From positions 52,426,284-52,490,283 of the forward strand of contig CP154954.1 of the NCBI GenBank assembly GCA_039621445.1: a stretch of 64,000 bases of DNA. Reading direction: 5' to 3'. The notes beneath the pieces are model-generated. The model saw nothing but the letters and a program-made list of their open reading frames with translations, had not been told where the DNA came from and did not search any database. The DNA comes from Euglena gracilis (Eukaryota > Euglenida > Euglenophyceae > Euglenales). Shown one piece after another: positions 56,301 through 63,746 of this stretch. The position numbers and the translations under genes were made by a program. The number at the start of each line of letters is the position of its first letter. The stretch's first letter is position 1.

Positions 56301-59300
56301 GGACGCCCAACAAGGGACGATCCTACGGAGCGAGGAGGCACATGGTCCACCTACTGAGACTAGACAAAAAATTACAGCTGGATGCGATCAGAGGTCCGGA
56401 AACAACGTTAAAAAAGGAAAGAATCTCTTTTTTAGAAGAATGGTCAGGCAGATGGCAATCTCCGGGGAATGCGCCGTCACAACAGGCAAGGGGCACGGTC
56501 TGGTCACACGCCAACGAGCTGCTCAAACATGGAGGCCACGGTGGGGTCCACCAGGCCACGCAGCACGGTAGCGTTCGGCACGGCGACCACAGGCCGGCCG
56601 AGGCACGTGACGTCCGTGACGAGCCGCTGGGACCGTGGCGGCCCTTGACCCCTGGACCGCGCCGTGGCACAATCCGGAGCGCTGTGGTGCTGCGATGGGG
56701 GTGCTGTACACATTGCGCTCTCACCTGGGAGGTCAGTCAGCCTCCTGGAAATTGTCTCCGGGGAAGACGGCCAGCACTGGGGACCATACAATTTTTTACC
56801 GACCCCCCGGGGGGGGGGAGAGGGGGGTCACTCCACTTTTTAAAAAACCAGTCAGTCCTGGCCGACCCCCCCCCCCGGGGGGGTGGGTGACTGGTTCTTT
56901 CAGAGTGACTGACTGGCTTTTGGCCCGGACCCCCCCCCCCGGGGGTCAGCCAAGAGTGGGTAAAAGTGGCTTGAGTGACCCCGGCGCCGAAGGTGCCGGA
57001 AAAAATTTTTTTGGCCTAAAATGGCCGACCCTCCCCCCCCCCGGGGGGGTAGTGACTGGCTGGTTTTCCGAAAATGAGTGAGTGCTTAGGATTGACTGCT
57101 GGGGACCCTGGGGGGGGGTGGCATCGGATGCCTTCAAGAAAATTGCGGGACCATTGCGGTAATCGCATGAAACGATCGGGACCAACCTCTCCATTTCAAC
57201 CATCAACTTTTCCCCACCATGTTCAATTTTGGCCCAGTTTCATACATTAAAATACTCCCAGGCCGCTCAAAGTCGGTCAGTCAGTCTCTTCAGAAAGAAG
57301 ACCTATCAATGGCGGGGCTCCAAGGAAACGAAAAGGTAGCCCAAGGCGACCGAAAGGCATGGTGGGGCCACCCACCAGGATGGGGGGTGGAGGAGCGTAC
57401 AGCCCGGGCTGGACAGCAAGGGCTACTGCGGGTGCACGACAATATCCCGGGCCACATTGGGGAGGCGGACAAAGAAGTGGCGGTTTGTTACGGCGTCCAT
57501 CAACAGCGGGGAGTTTGGGTGGGGGGTGGCCTGAGGGGGCAAAGCCGGAACCGAAGCCACCCACCAGCAGGCCGAAACTCCCCGGGCGCGTCCGCCGTGT
57601 AGAACCAGTACCGGCGCCAGTGCGCCCCTGGTGGGCGGTGCTACGGCAGCCGTTGGATCGACCCATTTTGGGGCGGACTTTGGGACGATCTGAGGCAGAA
57701 AAAAAAGAGGGGAACCGGTTGCAGGGGAAAGAAAAACAAAATGCACCGATGAAGAAAAAAAAAGCGAAATGCACCGACAGAACTAAAAAAAAAAGGAATG
57801 GCGGAAACTGCCCGACTGTCCCCCACCCTGCTTTCCCCTGAAACCCCTTGGTGACGCTCTGGCCAGTATGCCGCCGTCTGCGCCACGTGCTCACAGGTCG
57901 CCCCGGGGCGCAGCGTGGCCTTGCGGAGCACGACGTACGTGTACGTCACGATGGGCCACGCGTTGGCGCCCTGGGCGTTGCTGAGGTCTGCCGTCAGCCG
58001 CTGGCACGCGCCACCGGGGACTGCCCTGTTGGTGCAGCCTGGCAAGAGGACTGGGCAGCGCAAGCCATCCCGCACAGCCTGACAGGTTTGACCACACGTC
58101 CCACATCGTGATGGGCACCTGTTGGCACACCTGTTGGCACAGCTGTTGGCCAACAAGTCAAAACCACCACAGCCGTCAAATACAAACGGTGGCGCGTGGG
58201 CGGCCCGGGTCGTCCCCGGTGTTCCCGAAGTTGAGGCCCATCTCCAACACAGCGTACGCCGTGCTGTCCATCGACGCCTCCACGACCACGTTCGGTGCCT
58301 TCAGCAGCCGCGCCATCGGAACGTAGAAGTCCCGGGCGTCCCCGCCACGCCGTCGCTCAGTGCCCGCTGCGGGTCCACACTCAAAGGCTGACGAAGGTGA
58401 GCTGACGAAGGCTGCTGACCCCCACGGTCCAGGCAGGGATGTTTGGGAAGCCTGGGCAGGGGTTGGACCCCCCCCAACACAGAGTCGGTCGGACCCCTCC
58501 TCCCGAACCCCTGTGGATAATTTGCCCCCTGCAGAGTTGGTGGACCGATCATTTTGGCCCCTGCCCCTGCAAAGGTATTTGGTGGTACCAAAACAAATGA
58601 TGGATAGACTTTTACCACTTGCAAATGCAGTTTTTTTAAAATATAAGGTCAATGCTTCTATTCATGAACAACAAAACCTTCCCCATTTCGGATGATTTGT
58701 GACCTAACCGCTTCTGATATTTTCAGAAAGATGAATTATTCTCCACGTTGTCCCTTGTGGGGGGGCACCCACTTGGATCTCTTTCGGCCAAAGTCATTCA
58801 GGGGGTTACCTCGAAACAGATGAGGACTTACAAAATTTTCTTGTTTGAGAGCCGGCGGAAGGAGAAGAAACTGGTGAAAAATTGTTGAATTCCCTGAATT
58901 CTCTTCCAAAAACTGCCATATTCTGCACTTCTTCGACATTTTGAAATTCGGAATTCTGTGGATATTTTCCTACATTTACCAAAATACAATACAATCAAAG
59001 TTTTGAATCAAATACACACAGCATTTTTTTTGATTTCTTTTGTTCTGTTTTCCCACATTTCAATCACTAAATTAAGAGGAGACAGAGGTTATTCATTGAA
59101 AAATGGAGTTCGTGACGTTGAAATTGACCGAATTATCCAGCCAGAAGAAAAAAAAATTGTGCTATTTTGGCTTTCGGTGAAGCAGGGGTGGGGTTGGGTC
59201 CGGGCAACCAGAGAGGGGGGGTCTCTGTACCCTATCGCCTACCACCCACCTCAAAGCCAAAGACCTTCTCACACATTCCTGAGTCCAGGATCCACGTTTG

Positions 59301-62300
59301 GGAACCATATTTTGAGACCTGAAACAATGGATAACCCCCAATTTGGAAAGAGACTTAATGTGGTCGGCCCCATTGAGGAAACTGGATGGGTTCCAGAGCT
59401 GGGTGGAAATTAGAGAAATGAAAAAGCTGCTGACTAGCTGGAACCCCCCCCCCCCGTGCGCGGGGCGGTGGGTCTACTGCAAACCAGCGACGCCCTGATT
59501 CCCATAGACAGAGTAGCTGATGGTCCACGGGGACTGGAGGACGTACGTGTTGACGCCCTCGTAGCCCTGCCGCGGGGTGGGGGTCCCCGTTATCCCAGTG
59601 CTGGCGCGTCCCATGAACTTTCACAGATGAGTAACGTTTCTCTTCGGTTAAAAATTCAAATTTTTGGCATACCCCACCCAGCCTTCTTGCAATGACATAT
59701 ATACGGGGTGGCTCAAGGAGGAGGAGAGCAAAAGTTGACAAAAAAAACCGTTGACCTGTTGTCAAAAATAGCCGAAGCAGGCTTTTGTTGAAACCCAGGC
59801 AGTTCCCCCCACCCAGCTGGGGGAGGTACCAAAAATAATTTACCCATTTTAACGATTTTTGTCTCAACCCAATCATACACTTTGGCATGGAAATGGCATC
59901 GAAGTGGCGACAAAGTTTCGGTCAAACCATCGGCAGATTCCAAAAAATCCGACATCCGAAAGGTGCAAGTGAAATCCAACGTCCTGCCACAGCGCAGATC
60001 AGCACCGGGAGAGGCAGGTTGCCCCATGCTGTGGCCTTGGTGACATTGACCCACACGGCAAAGGTCGGCCAGAACGCCGCCAACGCCCGCTTGAACACTG
60101 TTGTGACGTCGCTGCGTTCCTGCCGGACGACCACGTTGATGGACTGGTTGGCTGCCGGCAAGCACCTCTCGGGTTCCGGCAGAAATTCCGCGAAAAGAAG
60201 GAATTTGCCGCGTTTGGACAAAGAAATAATTCATTTGAAATCCATTTGTTGGTGTCTGATTGTTGCTGTTGTGCAACCCTCCTTCCTCCTTGCATGCGCT
60301 TATGGTACAGACCCTCAAACTCCAAGTCAGTCAAAATGTACTGGAAAATGCAACAAACCAGGGATAGTGCGGGGCTTTGAAATGCGTGGGCGGTAGAATG
60401 ATACAAATCCTCTGTGTATCATCTGGCGCCTCAAAATCTGTGGCCAAATTTCTACTTGTGTTGCCCTTTTGCAAAGAGAGACTGTGGGCTCTGACTTGAA
60501 GTGAGGACACTTTTATACGCAAAAAAAACGAAACGACGGTGTGAACTGCTGAGTGAAATTGTCAGAAAATTGAAAGGATAAGCAGCCAGCCACTGAGGGA
60601 GATTCAAGGCCAATGAGGTGGTGTGTCCGAGAAAGGGAACAGTGCAAAGCGAACTGTGGAACATTATGGCCCGACGTGGAGGTGTGGGAGAGTTTGTGCC
60701 AACCTTCCGTGCTGGGACTTGTGCCATTGGGGAGGCTTGGGAGGGACCCGCCAATGGGTGAAGTTCGGGTTCAGCTGCTGGATGCGCGCGTCGTCCCACG
60801 CCCTGCGGTGGTGGCGGCTGGACTACCCATATGAGGCGGGGGTGCAGGAAGGCATTCCAAAATATTTAATTTCAAATAAATGCAAAAAACAAACTGCAAA
60901 ACTTGCAAGTTTTGCAATTTTTTTAACAAGTTTAACAAGTTTTATTAAAATCCTTTCAGACCTCCCCGGGAGGAGTAGGACTTCCCCAGGTTGTTTCCAT
61001 TTTGCTGGGAAGAACTTAGAAAACTTTTCATCTCCTCTGAGAAAAAAGGTTGAAAAAAGCTTTTTTAAACCGTTTCACAAAATTATTTGGTCTTTCCAGC
61101 AGGGCAATGACGCAACGTTCGTTGGTCACACAACCAAAATCACATAGAAACGTGTCTGTACCTGGGGCCATGCGGTATCCCACACAAGAAATGACGTGTC
61201 TTAGACATGGGGGAGGTTGTCTGCCATGCATGTTGTTTTGTACAGGGGAAGGGGACGGGTTTGCCCGACAGTTCCTCCCCCAGGGGAGGGGGCCCTTGGA
61301 AATATTCCAAATATTTTCTTCCTCAGCACTTGGAACCAAAAATGTTTCCTACTGCCTACCTCCCCCCCCCCCCCCGGGAAACTGTCATGCCGGAGAACCT
61401 GTCAGAGTCCCGCCCGGGAAACTGTCAGGGTCCCCGGTACCGGCCAACTTTTCAGGGTCATTTTTCATTGACTTTCCCTTGAAATGCCCTACCCGGGAAA
61501 CTGTCAGGGTCCCACCCAGGAAACTGTCAAGGTCTCTGGTACCGGCCAACCTGTCATGATAGGAAGTTGTCAGGGTCCCCGGTACTGGCCAACCTGTCAG
61601 GTGACAGTTTCCCGGGGGGGGGGGTATCCGGGAAACTTTCTTCGCCAGGAGCCTCTTCTCTTTGTACTCGTAACCTTTCTTTCACCCGCTGCAGCCATTT
61701 TCTTTTTGAAGCCCATACATTCCCCCAGTTGAAAATTTTCACGTGCCAGCGCCTTCTGTGCTGCAAAATGTAATGACAGAGATGTATGAGAAGCCTTGTG
61801 GGGGGTCCGGACCCCGCCCCTCCCGGCACGGAAAGGGGGAGTCGGACCGCCCTTCCTACCTCGAAACTGAAGGGGAGCGGGAAAATTCTCAGTTTTATGG
61901 ACCGTCAAAAGGCCGGAAAGCAGGCCAAAATTGTTGAAAAATCCCCTTTTTTTTTGAAAATCAATCCGAAAAAATGCGCATTGCTTTCAATTTTTTTGAA
62001 CATTTTCATGTGGAAAACACAAAAACATCCAAAAATATGCAATACGTTCAACAATCAGGAAAGGGGCGATTTTTATTCACGTTCCAGTTCGCAGCGCCAT
62101 AAGAAAATTTTTGCTATTTTTAGAACCTGCCAAAGGGAGTGGGGGCCTGCACAACCCCTCCCAACATCTGGGGAGGGGTCAGTACCCCCCACCCATGAAC
62201 ACCAACCTCAATACCGAAGGGCTTCTCATCTATTCCCTGCGGGTGGGGACCACAGAACTCTCAAACCTCCAACTGGCCCTGTGAGGCCTCTGGCTCCACA

Positions 62301-63746
62301 TGGCTTCATTCCTTGTTAAGCCGGGGAAAAGTTAATCTTTGTTGACCCCAGTGGTTGACCTCGGCTCACCACCGGCTACACCACGTTCCCGAGATTCCCC
62401 GGTCATTCAGCCCTTGGCGGCGGGGGGGGGGGGGGGCTCAGTTGCGCGCATCCCATTGCGGCGCACGCGCACACACGTGATTCGCCCGCTGAAGATCTGG
62501 GCCAACACAACCTTGCTGAGGATGAGGCCCTGCGCCCCATTCAGGTTGTAGATGGGGACGATGGCAGCAGCCAACGTGGGGTACATCTGTAAATCACCGC
62601 CCAGGCTTCCCTGCAGCGGTCACTCCTGCTACCCCCACCCCTGGCTGCAGGAATGAGCTCGCTGGCTTGTGTGCTGGCAACCGGGTTTTGGGTCAATTCC
62701 AAGGCGGCAGAAAAAGCTGGGTCAGGGTACTTTGCATAATCGGCCTGACTCAGAATAGCAGTCGTGGCCAGGGAGCGGTCGCAGGAACAAACCAGCTGGA
62801 CATTTGAGATTGGAGAAAAACCTGACAACGCTGACAGAACACAGGGGCCATACACTACAAAAATTAAAAATTCCACAAAACAAATTGAAAAAGAAACTCC
62901 TTTGAAGCACCTTGGGGAAATACCAAATGCACAGTGTGTCACCCTTGGAACACCTCCTAGGCAGGAAATAAGGAATAGCCTTTCAGCTCGACCACACGAA
63001 ACTTCGGTGAAAATTTTGCTGGATGAAATCCTGTTCGCTAAAAATCAACCTCTCCTTCGAGCCAGAGGTTTACCTATGTTATTTATTGATTGACTTTTTT
63101 ATTTGGTCAGTTGGGTAAGATGGTACTGTGGTGCATCAAAAAAAAGCTTCTTTGCAGAGAAAAAAAATCCCCCCCAAAAAAGAGCTTTTGAGTGCATTTC
63201 CAAAAATTCTTTCATCATAAAAAAAAGTACAGAAGAAAACAGTACATTTGAAAGTTGAAACCCGCAGGGAAAAAACACAACACAAAGGATTTCAACAAGG
63301 TGGGCCAATGCTGCTCGCATTGAAACGTTTTGGTGGATGAATTTCTTACGTTGTCGTACAAAAACAAATGTGCAGTTGCAGGACAAGATGGGACTTTATC
63401 CTTCGAGGGCCATAATAATGAATGTCACCCGAGGGGTGTTCTGTTGGTCCAATTTGGTTTCCACCACAAAACATCAACCACTGGCACATCAAACAACCCT
63501 CTTGTGGGTGCACCCCCCCCAAAAAACAAACCCACGGACGGGACCACGCCCCGGGCGAGGCGGCGAAGTCGAGGGCGGTGGGGGCGTCAGTGTCCTGCGG
63601 GTCGCACTCCGCCGCGGGGTCTGTCAGGCGGCACAGCCCGGCCCGGGACTCCCGGGCATAGTACTGCACCTGGGTGGCAGGCTGGACGAAGCTGTAGGAG
63701 AAGGGGCTGTCGAGGTACACGTGGCTCGGCACTGTCGCCGCCAGGG
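41130..63746 (-). CDS. Copy B: paralogous PstS-like / TM / cyclase-homology receptor (multi-exon gene, 5' end outside window)
   Basis: This is the second, tandem copy of the same gene, and nearly every exon of copy A has a counterpart here in the same order. The first exon seen starts after an acceptor (AACCAG at about 63747) just upstream of SHVYLDSPFSYSF, so the signal-peptide exon lies beyond the window. Four inverted-repeat elements interrupt exons that are continuous in copy A. Oddities are an in-frame TGA at 55380-55382 if the long exon is read through, a one-base net gain around 46250-46262 relative to copy A, and a frame jump between about 57565 and 57530. These could mean a pseudogene, alternative splicing or unseen introns. 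The 3' end should lie between 41.1 and 32.6 kb but was not recognised. Confidence 0.7.
41613..41813 (-). CDS. Copy B exon: VQYAFRCFPRLWYRD...KVLQGVF
   Basis: VQYAFRCFPRLWYRDVLMWE then DEWMYELQHMQAKEEGYSGK and VLQGVFLLASGGG in one exon. It is the empty-site reference for the copy A element at 2888-3088. The acceptor is CCTCAG; the donor GCT|GTGTTC is tentative. Confidence 0.85.
42062..42153 (-). CDS. Copy B exon: EVNAAMEVVMRDLAVPLGSHILVT
   Basis: QEVNAAMEVVMRDLAVPLGS then HILVTNAMQQE. It keeps the Asn of the 'VN.aaR' motif, while the Arg position is Glu. The donor GAG|GTGTGA aligns with copy A. The two parts sum to 174 nt, the same as the undivided copy A exon. Confidence 0.8.
42222..42268. 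repeat. (CA)n(GA)n(G)n tract
   Basis: Ten CA units, four GA units and a G run inside the element 42159-42765. Confidence 0.85.
42334..42684. repeat. CTATGTCCAA inverted-repeat element inside 42159-42765
   Basis: Ends read CTATGTCCAACGG and CTATGTCCAATGACC inward. The interior includes a hairpin-like GCAGCGCTTCGCGCCGC and a 'ttggctgatttttggccgattttt' type tract cut short here. Related sequence occurs near 4390-4610 and 50330-50520. No target duplication was found. Confidence 0.6.
42769..42850 (-). CDS. Copy B exon: LLIGVGHGVCTVATVSAAGQRFF
   Basis: The acceptor CTTCAG leads into LLIGVGHGVCTVATVSAAGQ then RFFVVGG. It is cut by the 607-bp element 42159-42765. This is the cyclase homology domain core. 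Confidence 0.8.
42851..43850. other. Copy B intron
   Basis: AT-rich; nothing recognisable apart from the end of the open reading of the copy B exon at 43851. A stretch at 43580-43850 stays open on the minus strand but is not conserved in copy A. Confidence 0.5.
43851..43972 (-). CDS. Copy B exon: LHWNVALAAAGAPLRAATLALELLQTK
   Basis: LHWNVALAAAGAPLRAATLA then LELLQTKTVLPPEWQP; copy A has a 207-bp element inside LELL. The 3' end is not determined; the reading stays open further but is not conserved. Confidence 0.75.
43978..44337. mobile_element. Inverted-repeat intron element in copy B cyclase exon (360 bp)
   Basis: Ends read CAGGCTTTTGCTTAAGG and CAGGCTTGTGCTTAAGG inward (16 of 17). Flanks AGGGCCGC (43970-43977) and AGGGCCAC (44338-44345) match at 7 of 8. 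Copy A is the empty site (DSVALHWNV) and the rule restores it exactly. The same family is at 36933-37313 and, in part, near 53370. Confidence 0.9.
44341..44453 (-). CDS. Copy B exon: DPDEEAAGTMAALVTAHVV...YDSVA
   Basis: DPDEEAAGTMAALVTAHVVT then AAKAHGATIDKVMYDSVA is continuous here, whereas copy A has a 1105-bp element in the middle. It is itself cut after VA by the 360-bp element 43978-44337. It keeps the YDS Asp and the Lys four residues before it. Confidence 0.8.
44712..44767 (-). CDS. Copy B exon: RTYMFTRFRWSG (first cyclase strand)
   Basis: The acceptor GGGCCAG in phase 1 leads into TAPRRTYMFTRFRWSGA. As in copy A, Arg stands where catalytic cyclases have the first metal-binding Asp, so the substitution predates or was kept after the duplication. 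Confidence 0.65.
45264..45610. mobile_element. CATACAAT element, copy B intron (347 bp)
   Basis: Perfect 8-bp duplication ACATGGAA (45256-45263 and 45611-45618) and perfect ends CATACAAT...ATTGTATG. The interior has CAGTCAGTCAC motifs, G/C runs and GGCACCTTCGGCGCC, as in 6831-7188 and 56785-57098. Confidence 0.92.
45670..45860 (-). CDS. Copy B possible exon: GC-rich linker before cyclase domain
   Basis: This very GC-rich block shares the codons for DRVRRT with the copy A linker exon and occupies the same place in gene order. The translation is low-complexity and neither boundary is firm. Confidence 0.35.
46190..46266 (-). CDS. Copy B exon: FIP / LLAQLQARH segment with frame shift
   Basis: PFIP is read in one frame and RLLAQLQARH in the next; copy A has both in a single frame (PFIPDQLLAQLRAPH). 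A one-base net insertion in copy B between ATCCCG and CTTCTG explains it. Boundaries are approximate. It is either a decayed exon or splicing starts downstream of the shift. Confidence 0.5.
46380..46610. repeat. (TG)n-rich tract
   Basis: TG units with CA, GC and AT interruptions in a copy B intron. Open reading on either strand here is composition only. Confidence 0.9.
46743..46812 (-). CDS. Copy B exon: LAAVHQPSKIQQAFLNIIGLLTE
   Basis: LAAVHQPSKIQQAFLNIIGL then LTE, with the donor GAG|GTCAGC identical in position to copy A. This is the juxtamembrane helical segment. Confidence 0.8.
47601..47729 (-). CDS. Copy B exon: ADMRALRKQFSDATVAQECAEA
   Basis: CSAADMRALRKQFSDATVAQ then ECAEAIASFDLDAVAW in one exon (split in copy A). 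It ends at CATG|GCCGGG; with the acceptor GGAAG|G at 46813 this is a GC-AG intron that restores AWLAAVHQP exactly as in copy A. Confidence 0.75.
48663..48775 (-). CDS. Copy B exon: transmembrane helix
   Basis: SVDLVPIIVGACFGGLFGLS then IPFGWYLWKSTKGQ. It is a single TM helix with a Trp/Lys-rich cytosolic flank, as in copy A. The donor GCAG|GTTACC is in phase 1. Confidence 0.85.
48776..50593. other. Copy B intron
   Basis: Holds G/C homopolymers, the element 49329-49710 and, near 50330-50520, a copy of the repeat also seen near 4390-4610. No exon supported. Confidence 0.55.
49329..49710. mobile_element. CCCCCCGAATAGAA inverted-repeat element (382 bp)
   Basis: Perfect 14-bp inverted repeat CCCCCCGAATAGAA / TTCTATTCGGGGGG at the ends, with further inward CTATTCCGG and TTGGAACG...GGTTG motifs. 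It is in the copy B intron after the TM exon. Confidence 0.7.
50594..50721 (-). CDS. Copy B exon: EPPVVDFLVWLFRNATWDAALAEQRL
   Basis: EGAEPPVVDFLVWLFRNATW then DAALAEQRLAPLRAASAGTV. It is a single exon in copy B where copy A has a 950-bp element, which makes it the empty-site reference. The acceptor is GGCCAG, the donor AAC|GTGGCG. Confidence 0.85.
51194..51541. mobile_element. TTTCATTTAGTGCGCCGCGG inverted-repeat element (348 bp)
   Basis: A perfect 20-bp inverted repeat bounds a segment full of CCGCGGCGCAC units in both orientations. TTCCGATC occurs just outside on both sides. It is in a copy B intron and unlike the other families. Confidence 0.7.
51871..51972 (-). CDS. Copy B exon: FDMKFSANGGCYPLADTIYLTV
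   Basis: ANYFDMKFSANGGCYPLADT then IYLTVPKPSC, the last strand of PstS-like domain 2. The donor TGT|GTGGGG is in phase 0, as is the next exon. Confidence 0.75.
52106..52224 (-). CDS. Copy B exon: SFRRSDGRVVAPSSASLLAC
   Basis: After CCCACAG: SFRRSDGRVVAPSSASLLAC then ASPDVYSPASARD. Phase 2 agrees with the previous donor. The 3' boundary (CCG|GTCGGG) is provisional. Confidence 0.75.
52318..53193. mobile_element. CATAG..TTCACT element, copy B intron (876 bp)
   Basis: Ends CATAGGTTCACTGAGC and CATGGATTCACTCACAGC inward, the same type as the exonic element 19551-19813. Flanks TCCAGGAG and GTCCAGAG match if one base is inserted. The homologous intron of copy A is only about 110 bp. Confidence 0.6.
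53370..53655. repeat. Partial copy of the 43978 / 36933 element family
   Basis: It shares GGAAAAAGGACTAGCTGA, GATTTTGTTCCAAAAG, GGGCATTTTCGGC and GATTTCCACTGG with the two complete members. The right end and target duplication are not evident. Confidence 0.55.
53905..54125. repeat. (CA)n-rich tract
   Basis: CACA with regular ACAACGC and GCACACA interruptions, ending at the donor of the copy B exon 54148-54299; the tract itself supplies the GTGTGT of that donor. Confidence 0.9.
54148..54299 (-). CDS. Copy B exon: ALAPTFTGKALYAAPRQAVDE
   Basis: ALAPTFTGKALYAAPRQAVD then YFVAGTPYSLSVTPFIGEFS and SRLNFA. The acceptor GATGCAG is clean and the donor GCCAG|GTGTGT is in phase 2. This is PstS-like domain 2, downstream of a (CA)-rich intron tract. 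Confidence 0.8.
55131..55474 (-). CDS. Copy B exon: PstS-like domain 2, ISQYNVVLDAATLLGILEGD
   Basis: After GTTACAG the frame reads GRRVGCAVLLVTECTGALTD, then VCWVTENQ, a TGA (55380-55382), then LGRGSATISQYNVVLDAATL and GILEGDIRTWLHPALTALNP. Residues on both sides of the TGA align with copy A (GFVWSRTEVAKRRGLAAISQY), so the stop sits inside a conserved exon. Otherwise the domain is intact. The donor CCT|GTGTGG is tentative. Confidence 0.7.
55779..55984 (-). CDS. Copy B exon: PLPAITYAEGQPATVAEVRD
   Basis: PLPAITYAEGQPATVAEVRD then FATVRRPALSPPGTATF and FAGLGLAVAELRRG. The acceptor is TCCCCAG in phase 0, the donor CGCG|GTTAGA in phase 1. It leads into PstS-like domain 2. Confidence 0.75.
56510..56651 (-). 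CDS. Copy B exon: linker LVTDVTCLGRPVVAVPNATVL
   Basis: GQGPPRSQRLVTDVTCLGRP then VVAVPNATVLRGLVDP and FEQLVG. The acceptor GTCCAG is in phase 2 and the donor GGC|GTGTGA in phase 0. It is homologous to the inter-domain linker of copy A. Confidence 0.75.
56785..57098. mobile_element. CATACAAT element, copy B intron (314 bp)
   Basis: Perfect 8-bp duplication CTGGGGAC (56777-56784 and 57099-57106). Ends CATACAAT and CAGTCAAT inward. The centre is GGCGCCGAAGGTGCC. Confidence 0.9.
57427..57530 (-). CDS. Copy B exon: MDAVTNRHFFVRLPNVARD
   Basis: ATPHPNSPLLMDAVTNRHFF then VRLPNVARDIVVHP, the end of PstS-like domain 1. The acceptor CCCTCAG is in phase 0 and the donor CA|GTAGCC in phase 2, which fits the next exon. 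Confidence 0.7.
57565..57612 (-). CDS. Copy B exon: YWFYTADAPGEF
   Basis: Joined to the previous exon by the 3/5-nt rule it reads AAYWYWFYTADAPGEFRPA, against AFWYWFYTADA in copy A. Only about 34 nt then separate it from the next open block in a different frame. That may be a tiny intron, a frameshift or a misread boundary. Confidence 0.65.
57618..57861. mobile_element. Inverted-repeat intron element in copy B (244 bp)
   Basis: Ends read CAGTGCGCCCC and CAGAGCGTCACC inward. The 8-bp flanks no longer match clearly, but the 3/5-nt rule still gives AAYWYWFYTADA, in register with AFWYWFYTADA of copy A. Confidence 0.65.
57865..58038 (-). CDS. Copy B exon: ACQRLTADLSNAQGANAWPIVTYTY
   Basis: GACQRLTADLSNAQGANAWP then IVTYTYVVLRKATL and AQTAAYW. 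The acceptor CTGCCAG gives the phase 1 required. It is interrupted after AAY by the 244-bp element 57618-57861. Confidence 0.8.
58184..58340 (-). CDS. Copy B exon: DARDFYVPMARL...EMGLNFGNTGDD
   Basis: DARDFYVPMARLLKAPNVVV then EASMDSTAYAVLEMGLNFGN and TGDDPG. It starts exactly where the 3/5-nt rule predicts after the element, so SVYG joins DARDF as in copy A. The donor GTT|GTATTT is in phase 1. Confidence 0.8.
58346..59497. mobile_element. Inverted-repeat intron element in copy B (1152 bp)
   Basis: Ends read CACGCCGTCGCT and CAGGGCGTCGCT inward (10 of 12). Flanks GTCCCCGC (58338-58345) and ATTCCCAT (59498-59505) each differ by two transitions from the site expected from the restored exon. 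The rule restores SVYG-DARDF as in copy A. The interior is AT-rich with open plus-strand stretches I could not identify. Confidence 0.75.
59501..59566 (-). CDS. Copy B exon: GYEGVNTYVLQSPWTISYSVYG
   Basis: GYEGVNTYVLQSPWTISYSV then YG, cut after YG by the 1152-bp element 58346-59497. Copy A has the same peptide running on into DARDFYV within one exon. Confidence 0.8.
60051..60143 (-). CDS. Copy B exon: SINVVVRQERSDVTTVFKRAL
   Basis: SINVVVRQERSDVTTVFKRA then LAAFWPTFAVW. Unlike copy A it keeps the Arg of the ligand loop (VVRQ). The donor is TGG|GTCAAT and the length of 93 nt equals copy A. Confidence 0.85.
60748..60802 (-). CDS. Copy B exon: AWDDARIQQLNPNFTHW
   Basis: The acceptor CACCGCAG leads into TAWDDARIQQLNPNFTHWR; the donor is CGG|GTCCCT. 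It has the same 55 nt and phase as copy A. This is the WDD...NP motif of PstS-like domain 1. Confidence 0.85.
60803..62476. other. Copy B intron
   Basis: AT-rich start, then the element 61373-61616 and a CCTCCCAACATCTGGGG-type repeat near 62155 also seen near 52980. No exon supported. Confidence 0.55.
61373..61616. mobile_element. CCCGGGAAACTGTCA inverted-repeat element with internal repeats (244 bp)
   Basis: A 15-bp inverted repeat CCCGGGAAACTGTCA / TGACAGTTTCCCGGG encloses four further GAAACTGTCA-like and three GGTAC(C/T)GGCCAAC units. Related fragments are near 50200-50270 and 50825-50975. It is in a copy B intron. Confidence 0.65.
62477..62586 (-). CDS. Copy B exon: MYPTLAAAIVPIYNL...IFSGRI
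   Basis: MYPTLAAAIVPIYNLNGAQG then LILSKVVLAQIFSGRI. The acceptor is TTTACAG, the donor AC|GTGTGT in phase 2, and the length of 110 nt is identical to copy A. This is PstS-like domain 1. Confidence 0.85.
62587..63549. other. Copy B intron
   Basis: AT-rich; a plus-strand open stretch at 62764-63093 has no recognisable similarity and is antisense to the gene. Confidence 0.5.
63550..63746 (-). CDS. Copy B exon 1/2: start of PstS-like domain 1
   Basis: The acceptor AACCAG after a C tract leads into LAATVPSHVYLDSPFSYSFV and later LDFAASPG. It lacks a signal peptide, which must come from an exon outside the window. The aligned donor position reads GGG|GCGTGG, a GC-AG intron. As in copy A, the Asp of 'aaSD' is missing. 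Confidence 0.8.

Noticed and set aside
55628-56890. Plus-strand open frame of 420 codons
   Set aside because: It is antisense to two conserved copy B exons (55779-55984, 56510-56651) and owes its length to their GC-rich codon pattern; no similarity recognised.
62764-63093. Plus-strand open frame of 109 codons (MARERSQEQTSWTFEIG)
   Set aside because: Antisense within a copy B intron, no recognisable motif, could be an old mobile-element fragment but cannot be supported.
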